DNA of 64,000 nucleotides. Source: Sutterella sp. AM11-39 (GTDB lineage Bacteria; Pseudomonadota; Gammaproteobacteria; Burkholderiales; Burkholderiaceae_F). Positions 1-7,829 of the stretch are shown in pieces. The translations under genes and the position numbers were made by a program. Within the stretch, counting starts at the first letter, position 1. Each line of letters starts with the position of its first letter. The notes under the pieces are model-generated. The model saw only the letters and a program-made list of their open reading frames with translations, did not search any database and was not told where the DNA came from. The stretch lies in NCBI RefSeq assembly GCF_003472385.1, contig NZ_QRLV01000003.1, positions 124,001 to 188,000 on the forward strand. The letters are read 5' to 3'.

Positions 1-715
1 GATACAGACTTCCCCATTCGCCGACACTGCCTTCCGACACGTAACAGCACACACAGAGCAGACCGCAGATCCAGACGAGGAAGGGAAGGCGCTTTTGGGG
101 CTCGGCGGACTCCGGCGATGCGGCAGTGGATTTGTCGGCTCTGCCTTCGGTGCCCGTCACCAAACGCGGTTCGGCCCACCAGAGCATGGCGGACATGACG
201 AGCGCGGGCAATAGGAAGTTCACCCACACGCTCAGGCTTGTGGCAGCAAAGAAGGACCCCGCACAGGCCGCGGCCGCCGCGCCGATGTTATAGCCCGCGT
301 GCAGAACATTCATCGAGCTTTTCTTGTATGCGCGCTCGACTTCGACGCCCTGCACATTCATCGTGACGTCGCAAAGCCCCATGCAGATGCCCAACAGCGC
401 CATCGTGGCGCCGAAGTACCAGACCGAGGTGGAGAAGGACACCAGCACGACGAAGACCATGCAGGCGAGACTCGAAACCAGAAGCGTCGTTCTGGCGGAA
501 ATTTTCGCAATCAGACGCGGCGCAAACGCCAGACCGATCAAGGCGGAAAAGCCGAAGAAAAGCAGGATGATGCCAAGCTCGCCTTCGGTGGCGCCCGTCA
601 TGTTTTTGAGTGCCGGCATGCGCGAGGTGACAAGTCCGTAGGCAAGGCCCGGCGCCATGAAGTAGAACATGCAGGCCAGACGTGCGGAGGCGTATGAAAG
701 GTACGGATTCTGCAT
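1..715 (-). CDS. MFS transporter, partial (C-terminus beyond window)
   Basis: Open reading frame read on the minus strand from an ATG at 713-715 and running off the left edge, about 238 codons. My translation begins MQNPYLSYASARLACMF and shows alternating hydrophobic helices, a short charged loop after helix 2 (FAPRLIAKIS) and, at the edge, the segment EGSVGEWGSLY, which resembles YbjJ/FucP-type major facilitator permeases. About six membrane helices and the central cytoplasmic loop are present; the second half lies outside the window. It starts 12 nt after the stop of the TSUP exporter gene, so the two are probably cotranscribed. No strong Shine-Dalgarno is visible. The substrate cannot be read from the sequence. 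Confidence 0.75.
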   Translation of the reverse strand, partial: MQNPYLSYASARLACMFYFMAPGLAYGLVTSRMPALKNMTGATEGELGIILLFFGFSALIGLAFAPRLIAKISARTTLLVSSLACMVFVVLVSFSTSVWYFGATMALLGICMGLCDVTMNVQGVEVERAYKKSSMNVLHAGYNIGAAAAACAGSFFAATSLSVWVNFLLPALVMSAMLWWAEPRLVTGTEGRADKSTAASPESAEPQKRLPFLVWICGLLCVCCYVSEGSVGEWGSLY

Positions 716-727
716 AACGGCTAGCGG

Positions 728-1486
728 TCAGACGAGAAACTCCCGCGCGAGAATCGAGAAGGCGCTTACCACCATCAGCGCCACGAGCACATTGCGAAAC
801 ATCGTGTCGGTGAGCCGACGGAAGGTGGCAACGCCCAAGCGCGAAAAGATGAGCGTGACGGGAAAAGCGATCGCGGTAAAGATCCAGGTCATGAAAGAGA
901 CGTGACCTGCGACGAGATACCAGACGAAGGCAAGTGTCAGAATGACGACGTTGTAGGGGCGCAAAACAGCGCTTGTTTGAAACTTGTCCCAGGGCTGCAG
1001 TGCGCACCACATCGTGGGAACGACGCCCGACAAGGATGCAGCGCCGCCCATGATGCCACCCGTAAAGCCGGCAAGGCTGTCACAGACGGGACGCTCCTTG
1101 GTAAAGGCCTTGGAAAGCTTCCCTCGCAGCAGGAAAAAAGCGGTATAAAAGAGCATGAAAAAGGCGACGGCCAGTTTCAGATGCGCCGCATCGATCCAAT
1201 TGAGAAGCCATGCGCCCACGGGCAAGCCGATCAAGGCGGGAACCAGAAAACGGGGCAGGCGATGCAAACCCGTCTTCACGCCCTGGCGCGTAAGCCACAG
1301 ACTTTGCACGCCGCTTGCCACGCTCATGGCAGCGACGACCGGAACGGCTTGCTCCACGGTCATCACCTGCAGCCAGATGCCCAGACTCATCAGTCCGGTT
1401 CCGAAACCCGCAAGACCGTTGACGTAGCCGCCCAAAGCGGCGCCGGCAGCCAGATAGAGCAAAAGTTCAAGCGTGATGTGTTCCAT
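728..1486 (-). CDS. TSUP (TauE/SafE) family membrane permease
   Basis: 252 residues, almost entirely hydrophobic, with the two-fold pattern of the TauE/SafE sulfite/organic-anion exporter family: an N-terminal GGYVNGLAGFGTGL glycine-rich turn and a matching second-half motif AGFTGGIMGGAASLSG. About eight membrane helices are expected. The family exports or imports small sulfur- or carbon-containing anions; the substrate here is unknown. The ATG at 1484-1486 gives a natural start. It lies just upstream of the MFS gene (12 nt gap) in the same direction and 44 nt downstream of nth, so it could be in one transcript with rnfB-nth or have its own promoter. Confidence 0.85.
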   Translation of the reverse strand: MEHITLELLLYLAAGAALGGYVNGLAGFGTGLMSLGIWLQVMTVEQAVPVVAAMSVASGVQSLWLTRQGVKTGLHRLPRFLVPALIGLPVGAWLLNWIDAAHLKLAVAFFMLFYTAFFLLRGKLSKAFTKERPVCDSLAGFTGGIMGGAASLSGVVPTMWCALQPWDKFQTSAVLRPYNVVILTLAFVWYLVAGHVSFMTWIFTAIAFPVTLIFSRLGVATFRRLTDTMFRNVLVALMVVSAFSILAREFLV

Positions 1487-1530
1487 GGCGAGTCACCGCC
1501 CATACAAAAACCGAAAATCGCGGCGCAACT

Positions 1531-2178
1531 TCAGAGAAGCTCTTTTTCAGGCCAATGACACAGGTCGGCGATCGGGCACTTCGTGCACTGAGGCTTGCGT
1601 GCCGTGCAGCAGTAGCGTCCGTGCAGCAGAATCCAATGATGTGCGCCCAGTCGGAACTCCTCGGGCAGCGATTTTTCGAGTTTTTCACTGCATTCGTTGG
1701 CCGTTTTGGCTTGCACGAGACCGGTGCGCTGGCACACGCGAAAGATGTGCGTATCAACCGGAATGAAGGGCTTATGAAAGGCAACGTTCAAAACCACCTT
1801 GGCTGTCTTTTCGCCAACGCCCGGCAGCGACATGAGGTCTTTGAGGGTCTGCGGAACCTCACCGTTGAAGCGCTCCATCAGCGCCTTGGCAATACCCACG
1901 GCGTGTTTGGCCTTGTTTCGGTATAGGCCGATTGTTTTGATGAATGGCTCGACGTCTTCGGGCGTTTTTTGCGCCATGGTTGCCGCGTCCGGCATGGCGG
2001 CGAAAAGCGCGGGGGTGGCCAAATTGACGCTCTTGTCAGTGGCTTGCGCCGAGAGCATCACGGCGATCAAAAGTTCGAAGGCGTTGTTGTGGTTGAGTTC
2101 ACTTTCGGGCTCGGGGCGCTCGGCCTTGAGCCTTTCCATAATCTGACGACGGATTTGGGCGTTCACGACGAACCTCAC
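1531..2178 (-). CDS. nth: Endonuclease III (DNA glycosylase/AP lyase)
   Basis: 215 residues, normal family length. It excises oxidised pyrimidines and nicks abasic sites in base-excision repair. The helix-hairpin-helix LPGVGEKTAKVVL carries catalytic Lys124, and VDTH supplies catalytic Asp142. The C-terminal [4Fe-4S] cluster loop has Cys191, 198, 201 and 207 in the canonical C-x6-C-x2-C-x5-C spacing. The first codon is GTG at 2176-2178, overlapping the TGA of rnfB; a second in-frame GTG at 2164-2166 would give a start closer to the E. coli N-terminus. Translational coupling to rnfB is likely, as is common in betaproteobacteria. Confidence 0.95.
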   Translation of the reverse strand: MRFVVNAQIRRQIMERLKAERPEPESELNHNNAFELLIAVMLSAQATDKSVNLATPALFAAMPDAATMAQKTPEDVEPFIKTIGLYRNKAKHAVGIAKALMERFNGEVPQTLKDLMSLPGVGEKTAKVVLNVAFHKPFIPVDTHIFRVCQRTGLVQAKTANECSEKLEKSLPEEFRLGAHHWILLHGRYCCTARKPQCTKCPIADLCHWPEKELL

Positions 2179-2771
2179 GATTTTTTTAGCGACTTGGCCA
2201 TCAACAAAGCCTGCATAAGCACGGCGCTCTTGTTGTCGGTGGCTTTTTCAAGTTGCGCGCGGCGGCGTTCGGCACCGGCCCTGCGGCGGGCGTTGGTGCG
2301 TTCATAGGCTTTTTTGGCGAGCTCGGCGTCCTCTGCCGTCCAGACGTGACCGTTTTCGATCATCTCGACGGCATTGACAGGGCAGGCACACACGCACAGT
2401 CCGCAACCGGTGCACGAGGACTCTATGACGGCAAATAGATGCTTGGGAATACCCGTCACGGCACCCACCGGACAAGCGCTGTGGCACAGGCGACAGCCGA
2501 TGCAGCGCTTGGGGTCGATTCGAGCGACGGCAAAGGGCAGCTCGCGGCCGTATTCGGGGTCGATTTCGAGCGCGGGACGTCCCGTGAGCGCGGCAAGCTT
2601 TTCTACGCCTTTCTTGCCGCCCGGGGCACAGCGGTTGATTTCGGCGCTTCCCTCGGCGATGGCGCGGGCGTATTGTGCACAGCCGTCAAAACCGCATTGA
2701 CGGCATTGGGTCTGGGGCAAAAGACGGCAAAGCGCCTCGGCGAGGCGCTCTGTGGTGTTTGTTTCAGACAT
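2175..2771 (-). CDS. rnfB: RnfB-like iron-sulfur electron transport protein
   Basis: 198 residues from the ATG at 2769-2771. The first domain (about residues 15-55) has the four-Cys [4Fe-4S] motif of RnfB (C-x2-C-x4-C with a later Cys), followed by two bacterial-type ferredoxin motifs, CIGCRLCHSACP and CTGCGLCVCACP, each binding a [4Fe-4S] cluster. It lacks the N-terminal membrane helix of full RnfB, so it is the short soluble form often found next to nth. No other rnf subunits are in the window, so a role as part of a complete Rnf pump cannot be shown; electron supply to the Nth cluster or to other Fe-S proteins is a possibility only. It overlaps nth by 4 nt. Confidence 0.85.
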   Translation of the reverse strand: MSETNTTERLAEALCRLLPQTQCRQCGFDGCAQYARAIAEGSAEINRCAPGGKKGVEKLAALTGRPALEIDPEYGRELPFAVARIDPKRCIGCRLCHSACPVGAVTGIPKHLFAVIESSCTGCGLCVCACPVNAVEMIENGHVWTAEDAELAKKAYERTNARRRAGAERRRAQLEKATDNKSAVLMQALLMAKSLKKS

Positions 2772-2780
2772 CGGCAAACA

Positions 2781-2823
2781 TCAAAAGAAGAAACTGCCGA
2801 TTTTCTTGGCTAAAAATCGGCAG
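2781..2823 (-). terminator. Rho-independent terminator after fpr
   Basis: Perfect 11-bp stem CTGCCGATTTT (2794-2804) / AAAATCGGCAG (2813-2823), followed on the minus strand by a TTTCTTCTTTT tract. It lies between fpr and rnfB, so rnfB-nth probably needs its own promoter or read-through. Confidence 0.85.
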
Positions 2824-2833
2824 CGTGCGGGAA

Positions 2834-3568
2834 TCAGAGCCAGAAGTTTTCGGCAAGCAGCTGTCCGGGCTCGCCGTTTCTCGGGCTGACGATGCCTCGG
2901 GCTCGCATGGCGGCGCGAACGGCCTTTACCATGGCGGGGTTGCCGCAAAGCATCACGCGGCTTGCTTGCGGCGTGATTTCGGCTTCAGCCGTAGCTTCGA
3001 GTAAGCCGCTTTCCAACGCGTCGGGAATGCGCACGTCAATCAAGGCGCCGGCGTCGCGCGTGACGGAAGCCATCACGCGCAGCTTGGGCTGAAGCTTTAA
3101 GACATGCTGCAGGTACTGCGTTTCGTTCCAATTGCGCACGCCGTGAACGAGGAACACGCGTTCGTACTTGTTCATGATCGACTCGTCGGAGACGATGGCT
3201 ACGAACGGAGCAACGCCCGTGCCCGTGGACAGCAGCCACAGATCGCGGCCGCCCGGCTGCAGGCGCGACTCAATGAGCATGCCGTTCATTTCGGTGTCAA
3301 GCAGAATCGATTCGCCTGCCTTGAGGTTGCACAGGCGAGGACTCACCGCACCGCCCTTGACGCGGGCGATGAAAAAGTCGAGCGTATCGGCACCGGCTTT
3401 GCTTGCAATTGAGTAACAGCGCCACTGCGGCTCTGCCGTCGAAGGCATCGCAATGCGCGCAAACTGACCGGTCATCCACTGACAACCTTCAGGGACGGCC
3501 AATTTCAAATGCGTAACGTTGTCGGCAACGGCCTGTGCATGCACAACCTTGGTTTGACAAATCGCCAT
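2834..3568 (-). CDS. fpr: Ferredoxin-NADP(+) reductase
   Basis: 244 residues. The N-terminal FAD domain has the flavin-binding motif RCYSIAS; the C-terminal NAD(P) domain has STGTGVAPFVAIV, and CGNPAMVKAVR matches the Fpr CGNPxM signature. The protein ends with an aromatic-rich tail (ENFWL), as in bacterial Fpr enzymes that regenerate NADP(H)/ferredoxin in the cytosol. The start is an ATG at 3566-3568 with AGGAG about 10 nt upstream. It follows fdxA at 48 nt in the same direction, so donor and acceptor proteins are probably cotranscribed. Confidence 0.9.
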   Translation of the reverse strand: MAICQTKVVHAQAVADNVTHLKLAVPEGCQWMTGQFARIAMPSTAEPQWRCYSIASKAGADTLDFFIARVKGGAVSPRLCNLKAGESILLDTEMNGMLIESRLQPGGRDLWLLSTGTGVAPFVAIVSDESIMNKYERVFLVHGVRNWNETQYLQHVLKLQPKLRVMASVTRDAGALIDVRIPDALESGLLEATAEAEITPQASRVMLCGNPAMVKAVRAAMRARGIVSPRNGEPGQLLAENFWL

Positions 3569-3616
3569 AAAGCCACTCCTGCTGAAAAAGAGCCTGTAAG
3601 TGTGCCTGAGAAAGAA

Positions 3617-3940
3617 TCAGCGCTTGAGGTACTGGCGCTTGTTGGGAACGTTGACCCATTCATCCGCATCGTCCGGGTAGGGCTTCTTGCGGGTGATCGA
3701 GGGCCACTGGTGCGAGAGCTCGGCATTGATCTGGATGAAGTCGAGCTGATCGGCCGGGACGTCTTCCTCGGCAAAAATGGCGCCTTCGGGGCATTCGGGC
3801 ACGCACACGGCGCAGTCGATGCATTCGTCGGGATCGATTGCGAGGAAGTTGGGGCCTTCGTGGAAGCAGTCAACCGGACAGACGTCCACACAGTCAGTGC
3901 GCTTGCAGTTGATGCAGGCTTCGCAAACAACGTGAGTCAT
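3617..3940 (-). CDS. fdxA: 7Fe ferredoxin FdxA ([3Fe-4S][4Fe-4S])
   Basis: 107 residues, identical in length and layout to the Azotobacter FdI/FdxA family. The N-terminal segment CEACINCKRTDCVDVCPVDC and the second motif CIDCAVCVPECP supply the cysteines for a [3Fe-4S] and a [4Fe-4S] cluster; the C-terminal 45 residues are the family's conserved acidic extension with PxDAxEW. Its partner is likely the reductase encoded next. A 10-bp perfect inverted repeat lies upstream at 3976-4016. Confidence 0.95.
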   Translation of the reverse strand: MTHVVCEACINCKRTDCVDVCPVDCFHEGPNFLAIDPDECIDCAVCVPECPEGAIFAEEDVPADQLDFIQINAELSHQWPSITRKKPYPDDADEWVNVPNKRQYLKR

Positions 3941-3975
3941 TTTCTTTTGGTATCTCGTATGGGTTGGATATTCGG

Positions 3976-4016
3976 TTCAATTCGTGCGCGTGTGTGCAAA
4001 AGACCGACGAATTGAA
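3976..4016. repeat. Inverted repeat upstream of fdxA
   Basis: TTCAATTCGT (3976-3985) is repeated in inverse orientation as ACGAATTGAA (4007-4016) with a 21-nt spacer, 36-76 nt upstream of the fdxA start. It may be an operator or a leader hairpin; no U-tract follows on either strand. Confidence 0.5.
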
Positions 4017-4087
4017 TCAGGTATTGTAGCCGAAACTTTTTTCGCCGAGGCTGATCAAAAAATGCGACTTGGGCGCTTCTTTCGAGC

Positions 4088-4717
4088 TCAGAGCGCGAGC
4101 GCTCGATAGAGCAAAAAGGCTGCCAAAAACAAAAAGACGACGCCCGAAATGCAGTTGATCACGCGCGGTCCCCGCGGCCCGCTCAAAAACACGCGGGCGT
4201 GTGCGGCCAGAATCGCGTAGGCCATCATCATCACGAAAACGATCAGAGCGTAGATCGCGATCATCACGGCCGACTGAAAGACGTAGGAGAAAGTCGGGTC
4301 GATGAAGGAAGGAAGCACCGTCAGACCGAAGATGATGGGCTGCGGATTGGCCGCTGAGATCGCCGCGCACTTCATGAACTGAGAAAAACCGCTTTCGGTT
4401 TGTTCGTCGTGACGCCCGATCAGGGAGGCGTGCTTCGGTTTTTTGAGAATCGACCGAATGCCCAGGTACGCGAGAAAGGCCGCGCCGATGAGCTGAATCA
4501 CGGAGAAAGCCGCCGGGTGGGTGGCGAGTACGGCGCCAGTGCCCGAAAGCGCGATCACAAAGAGAAAGGCGATGCCGATTGCGATGCCCAGACACCCCGG
4601 AATGGCTCTTTTCCACCCCTGGGAGAGCCCGAGGTTGACCGCCATGACCGCACCGATGCCGGGCGTGGCGATGTTGGCAAAGCTTGTGACCAGAAACAGC
4701 GTAAAAAGCGGCGACAT
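4088..4717 (-). CDS. LysE/RhtB family amino-acid exporter
   Basis: 209 residues with six predicted membrane helices. The N-terminus (SPLFTLFLVTSFANIATPGIGAVMAVNLGLSQGWKRA split over helix 1 and loop) has the family motif TPGPxxxxxxxxxxxxGxxxG in the variant TPGIGAVMAVNLGLSQG. A second family motif occurs at AAISAANPQPIIFG, where the usual NPK is NPQ. These inner-membrane carriers export amino acids or derivatives by proton antiport; the substrate is not predictable. It is monocistronic between fdxA and folA. Confidence 0.85.
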   Translation of the reverse strand: MSPLFTLFLVTSFANIATPGIGAVMAVNLGLSQGWKRAIPGCLGIAIGIAFLFVIALSGTGAVLATHPAAFSVIQLIGAAFLAYLGIRSILKKPKHASLIGRHDEQTESGFSQFMKCAAISAANPQPIIFGLTVLPSFIDPTFSYVFQSAVMIAIYALIVFVMMMAYAILAAHARVFLSGPRGPRVINCISGVVFLFLAAFLLYRALAL

Positions 4718-4750
4718 GACGATACTACCGGCCGAATCGTTTCCCGAAGT

Positions 4751-5239
4751 TTAGTGCTTGCGGCGGAAAATGCAGAAAGTAAGGGCAGGGCGCTTTTCGT
4801 TGGCGGGAAGTTCCGAGAGAACTTCACGATCCCACTCTTCGAGGCTCAAGGGGCCGAAGAAGGCGTCGCCCGGATACTCGGCCTGAATTTCCGTGATCCA
4901 ACAGGTGTCGACAAGTTTGAGGGCCTGCGCATAGATCTGCGCGCCGCCGATTACGAAGGCAAGTTCGTCGTTCTTGATCATGCCGGCTGCTTCTTCAAGC
5001 GAGGTTGCCGTGCGGCAGCCTTCCGGGCGGTAGTCAGGATTGCGGCTGATGACGATGTTGTCGCGCCCGGGAAGAGGGCGGCCGATTGATTCGTGCGTCA
5101 CGCGTCCCATGATGACGGGGTGTCCCATGGTGACTTCCTTGAAATGCTTGAGGTCTTCGGGCAGGCGCCAGGGCATGTTGCCCGCGAGTCCGATCGTGCC
5201 GTTTTGAGCGTGCGCAACGATGATTGCAAGTTGAGCCAT
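4751..5239 (-). CDS. folA: Dihydrofolate reductase
   Basis: 162 residues from the ATG at 5237-5239, which matches the usual DHFR N-terminus (MAQLAIIVAHAQNGTIG); the frame is open for 21 more codons upstream but those do not fit the family. It reduces dihydrofolate to tetrahydrofolate with NADPH. Visible signatures are NMPWRLPEDLKHFK (substrate/NADPH loop with the catalytic acidic residue position), HPVIMGRVTHESIGRPLPGRDNIVI and VIGGAQIYAQAL. It sits near thyA (6,871-7,671), its functional partner, but a plus-strand peptidase gene separates the two. Confidence 0.95.
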   Translation of the reverse strand: MAQLAIIVAHAQNGTIGLAGNMPWRLPEDLKHFKEVTMGHPVIMGRVTHESIGRPLPGRDNIVISRNPDYRPEGCRTATSLEEAAGMIKNDELAFVIGGAQIYAQALKLVDTCWITEIQAEYPGDAFFGPLSLEEWDREVLSELPANEKRPALTFCIFRRKH

Positions 5240-5391
5240 AGTGATCTCGAAGTGGTTGTCTGTTCGGGTAAACACAGTGTTTTTCGAGGCGAAATCTAAC
5301 AAATTTCGGCCTGAAAAATCGTGCTAGAGTCAAAACTGCACGCCGATGGCGACGTTACGAAAGGCAAAACAAGCACAAGGGCGGAATAAAG

Positions 5392-6825
5392 ATGATCAAA
5401 GCAGCCGTCGAATTGAATGACAAAGACCGAAAGTCGATTAAGGAAGCCGTGGAGAACGCCTGGCAGGGCGAGGCGCTTGCCGAACTTCAGAACTATGTTC
5501 GAATCCCGTGCAAATCCAAGGATTTCGATGTCGATTGGGAGGTCAATGGCTTTTTGCGGCAGGCTTGCCGCAAGGCGGCAGAGTGGGGACAAAGCCTTTT
5601 TCCTGATGCCGTCTTCGAGGTGTTGACCGAACCGGGACGTACGCCGGCCCTTTTCTTCGATATCCCGGCAACCCGAGACGACGAGGCGCCTGCAGTTTTC
5701 TTCTATGGCCATTTTGACAAGCAGCCCGAAGGCGAAGGTTGGAGCAACGGGCGCAAGCCTTTTGAACCGACGCTTGAGAGTGAACGTCTTTACGGACGCG
5801 GTGCCGCAGACGACGGCTACAACTTTTACGCCGCGATGGTGGCTCTGCATGCGCTTGAAAAAGCGGGCCTCCCGCACGGCCGCATCGTCGGATTGTACGA
5901 GACGGACGAAGAGTGCGGCTCGCGCGACTTTGAGTATTGGATGCAGACGTGTCGAGAGAGGTTCGGGAACGTTGGACTCGTAGTGGTCATGGACTGCGGC
6001 GGCGCAGACTATGAGCATCTGTGGTCGACGGTGAGTTTCCGCGGTGCGGCGGTGTTGACGCTCAACGTCAAGGTGGCCGAACACGGTATGCACTCGGGGC
6101 TGACATCGGGAATTGCACCGAGCTCCTTCATGATTGCCCGAGCTCTTCTTGATCGCATTGAAAATGCGCAGACCGGTGAAATGTCCGCCGACGCGCTCAA
6201 CGTGGAAATTCCTGCGGTTCGCCTGGAACAAATGAAGCGGTACGCAGAAACGGTGGGAGAGGGCGTTTTTGCCGACATTCCCTGGGCCAACGGCACGCAC
6301 GCCAGAAGTTCTGATCCGTTTGAAGCGGTGGTGATGAATACCTGGAAGCCGCAACTTTGTGTGACGGGCGCCGAAGGTATTCCGCCCGTTGATGGAGCGG
6401 GAAACGTGCTGCGCTCGTTTACAAAGCTCAAGCTTTCCGTGCGCCTGCCGCCCACGGCAGACGGAGCTAAAGCGTTGGCATGGCTTACTGAAACGCTCAC
6501 GGAAAAGCCGATGTTCGGCTGCCGCGTGACAGTGGAAAATGCGCACGCAGAAGGCGGCTGGAATGCGCCGCAGGAAATGCCTCGTTTTGCACGGGCGGTT
6601 GCCGATGCCGCACAAGAGTGCTTCGGTACAGAACCGGTGTATTGCGGTTGCGGCGGCTCGATTGGCATCCTGCCGCTTTTTGACAAGTTCTTCGGGTCGC
6701 CTCAATACCTGCTTACCGGCGTCCTCGGACCGGAATCCAACGCGCACGGGCCCAACGAGATGCTGAGGCTTGATTACCTCAAGAAACTCACGCGCGCCGT
6801 GGCGCAGATCGTCGCCTGTGTTTGA
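5392..6825 (+). CDS. M20 family metallopeptidase (dipeptidase-like)
   Basis: 477 residues. Zinc-ligand signatures of the M20 family are present: YGHFDKQP (His107, Asp109), GRGAADDG (bridging Asp near 140), YETDEECGS (catalytic Glu/ligand near 173), MDCGG, and a C-terminal HGPNE histidine. The lid/dimerisation domain covers roughly residues 200-350, including HGMHSG. The spacing resembles cytosolic dipeptidases of the CNDP/PepV type rather than DapE or ArgE. No signal peptide, so probably a cytosolic peptidase. The ATG at 5392 is preceded by an AAGGGCGG-type ribosome site. It lies on the strand opposite its neighbours. A long antisense frame across it is an artefact of codon bias. Confidence 0.85.
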   Translation: MIKAAVELNDKDRKSIKEAVENAWQGEALAELQNYVRIPCKSKDFDVDWEVNGFLRQACRKAAEWGQSLFPDAVFEVLTEPGRTPALFFDIPATRDDEAPAVFFYGHFDKQPEGEGWSNGRKPFEPTLESERLYGRGAADDGYNFYAAMVALHALEKAGLPHGRIVGLYETDEECGSRDFEYWMQTCRERFGNVGLVVVMDCGGADYEHLWSTVSFRGAAVLTLNVKVAEHGMHSGLTSGIAPSSFMIARALLDRIENAQTGEMSADALNVEIPAVRLEQMKRYAETVGEGVFADIPWANGTHARSSDPFEAVVMNTWKPQLCVTGAEGIPPVDGAGNVLRSFTKLKLSVRLPPTADGAKALAWLTETLTEKPMFGCRVTVENAHAEGGWNAPQEMPRFARAVADAAQECFGTEPVYCGCGGSIGILPLFDKFFGSPQYLLTGVLGPESNAHGPNEMLRLDYLKKLTRAVAQIVACV

Positions 6826-6870
6826 GAGCTGCCGGCAGAAGTCGACTGAAACAGTGCCTCGTTCGGTCGT

Positions 6871-7671
6871 TTAGACGGCGATCGGGGCCTTGATGTGCGG
6901 CCAGGGGTCGTAGCCTTCGATCACGAAGTCTTCGAACTTGTAGTCGAAGATGGAGGAGGGCTTGCGATTGATCACAAGCTTCGGGTACGCGCGCGGCGTG
7001 CGGGAAAGCTGCAGCTCGACCTGCTCGAAGTGGTTCTTGTAGATGTGACAGTCGCCGCCCGTCCAGACGAAGTCACCCACCTCGAGATCGCATTGCTGCG
7101 CCACCATGTGCGTGAGCAGAGAATAGCTGGCGATGTTAAATGGCACGCCCAAGAAGATGTCGCAACTGCGCTGATAGAGCTGGCAGGAGAGCTTGCCGTT
7201 TGCCACGTAGAACTGAAAGAGGCAGTGGCACGGCGGCAGAGCCATCTTGTCGACTTCGGCCGGGTTCCATGCGACAACCAGGTGACGGCGGCTGTCGGGG
7301 TTCTTTTTGATGCCTTCGATGAGGTTGCTGATCTGATCGATCTTGCGGCCGTCGGGAGCAGGCCAGCTGCGCCACTGAACGCCGTAGACCGGGCCCAGAT
7401 CGCCGTTTTCGTCGGCCCATTCGTCCCAAATCGACACACCGTTGTCGTGCAGATACTTAATGTTGCTCGACCCCGAGAGGAACCACAGCAGTTCGTGAAC
7501 GATGGAACGGATGTGAAGCTTCTTGGTTGTCACGAGCGGAAAGCCTTCGGCAAGATTGAATCGCATCTGATAGCCGAATACGGAACGCGTGCCGACGCCC
7601 GTGCGGTCGCTTTTGTCGACCCCGGTTTTGTAGCAGTGTTCAAGAAGCGTTTCGTACTGATTCGTGGGCAT
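6871..7671 (-). CDS. thyA: Thymidylate synthase
   Basis: 266 residues, close to the 264 of E. coli ThyA. It methylates dUMP to dTMP with methylene-tetrahydrofolate. The catalytic Cys148 lies in [12 protein letters not shown], followed by the dUMP-binding [17 protein letters not shown], and the folate-binding C-terminus ends APIAV. Other marks are DRTGVGTRS and the ELLWFLSG helix. It would generate the dihydrofolate used by FolA. Upstream spacing to the CDP-DAG synthase-like gene is 158 nt and contains that gene's terminator, so thyA has its own promoter. Confidence 0.97.
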   Translation of the reverse strand: MPTNQYETLLEHCYKTGVDKSDRTGVGTRSVFGYQMRFNLAEGFPLVTTKKLHIRSIVHELLWFLSGSSNIKYLHDNGVSIWDEWADENGDLGPVYGVQWRSWPAPDGRKIDQISNLIEGIKKNPDSRRHLVVAWNPAEVDKMALPPCHCLFQFYVANGKLSCQLYQRSCDIFLGVPFNIASYSLLTHMVAQQCDLEVGDFVWTGGDCHIYKNHFEQVELQLSRTPRAYPKLVINRKPSSIFDYKFEDFVIEGYDPWPHIKAPIAV

Positions 7672-7767
7672 GGTGCAATCCTTGAAAATCCGGCCTGTTT
7701 GACGTCAAAGCTCCGGGTTATGGTGTGTGGGTTAGTAAGAAGACACGGAAAAAAGACGTGACTCCAA

Positions 7768-7804
7768 ACAAAAAGCGCAGGACTCTTTGACGAAAATCCT
7801 GCGC
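7768..7804 (-). terminator. Rho-independent terminator after cdsA-like gene
   Basis: GCGCAGGA (7775-7782) pairs with TCCTGCGC (7797-7804); on the minus strand the stem is followed by TTTTTGTTTGG. It ends the acyltransferase/cdsA-like transcript upstream of thyA. Confidence 0.85.
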
Positions 7805-7829
7805 CTCAGAGTTTACCGCGAGGATGCGG

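Noticed and set aside
288..1010. 240-codon minus frame crossing the MFS and TSUP genes
   Set aside because: Out of frame with both membrane proteins, which have clear helices and their own starts.
4017..4616. 199-codon minus frame across the LysE gene
   Set aside because: Arg/His-rich shadow; the LysE frame has the helices and family motif.
5296..6747. 483-codon frame antisense to the M20 peptidase gene
   Set aside because: The peptidase carries all catalytic motifs; the antisense frame has none.
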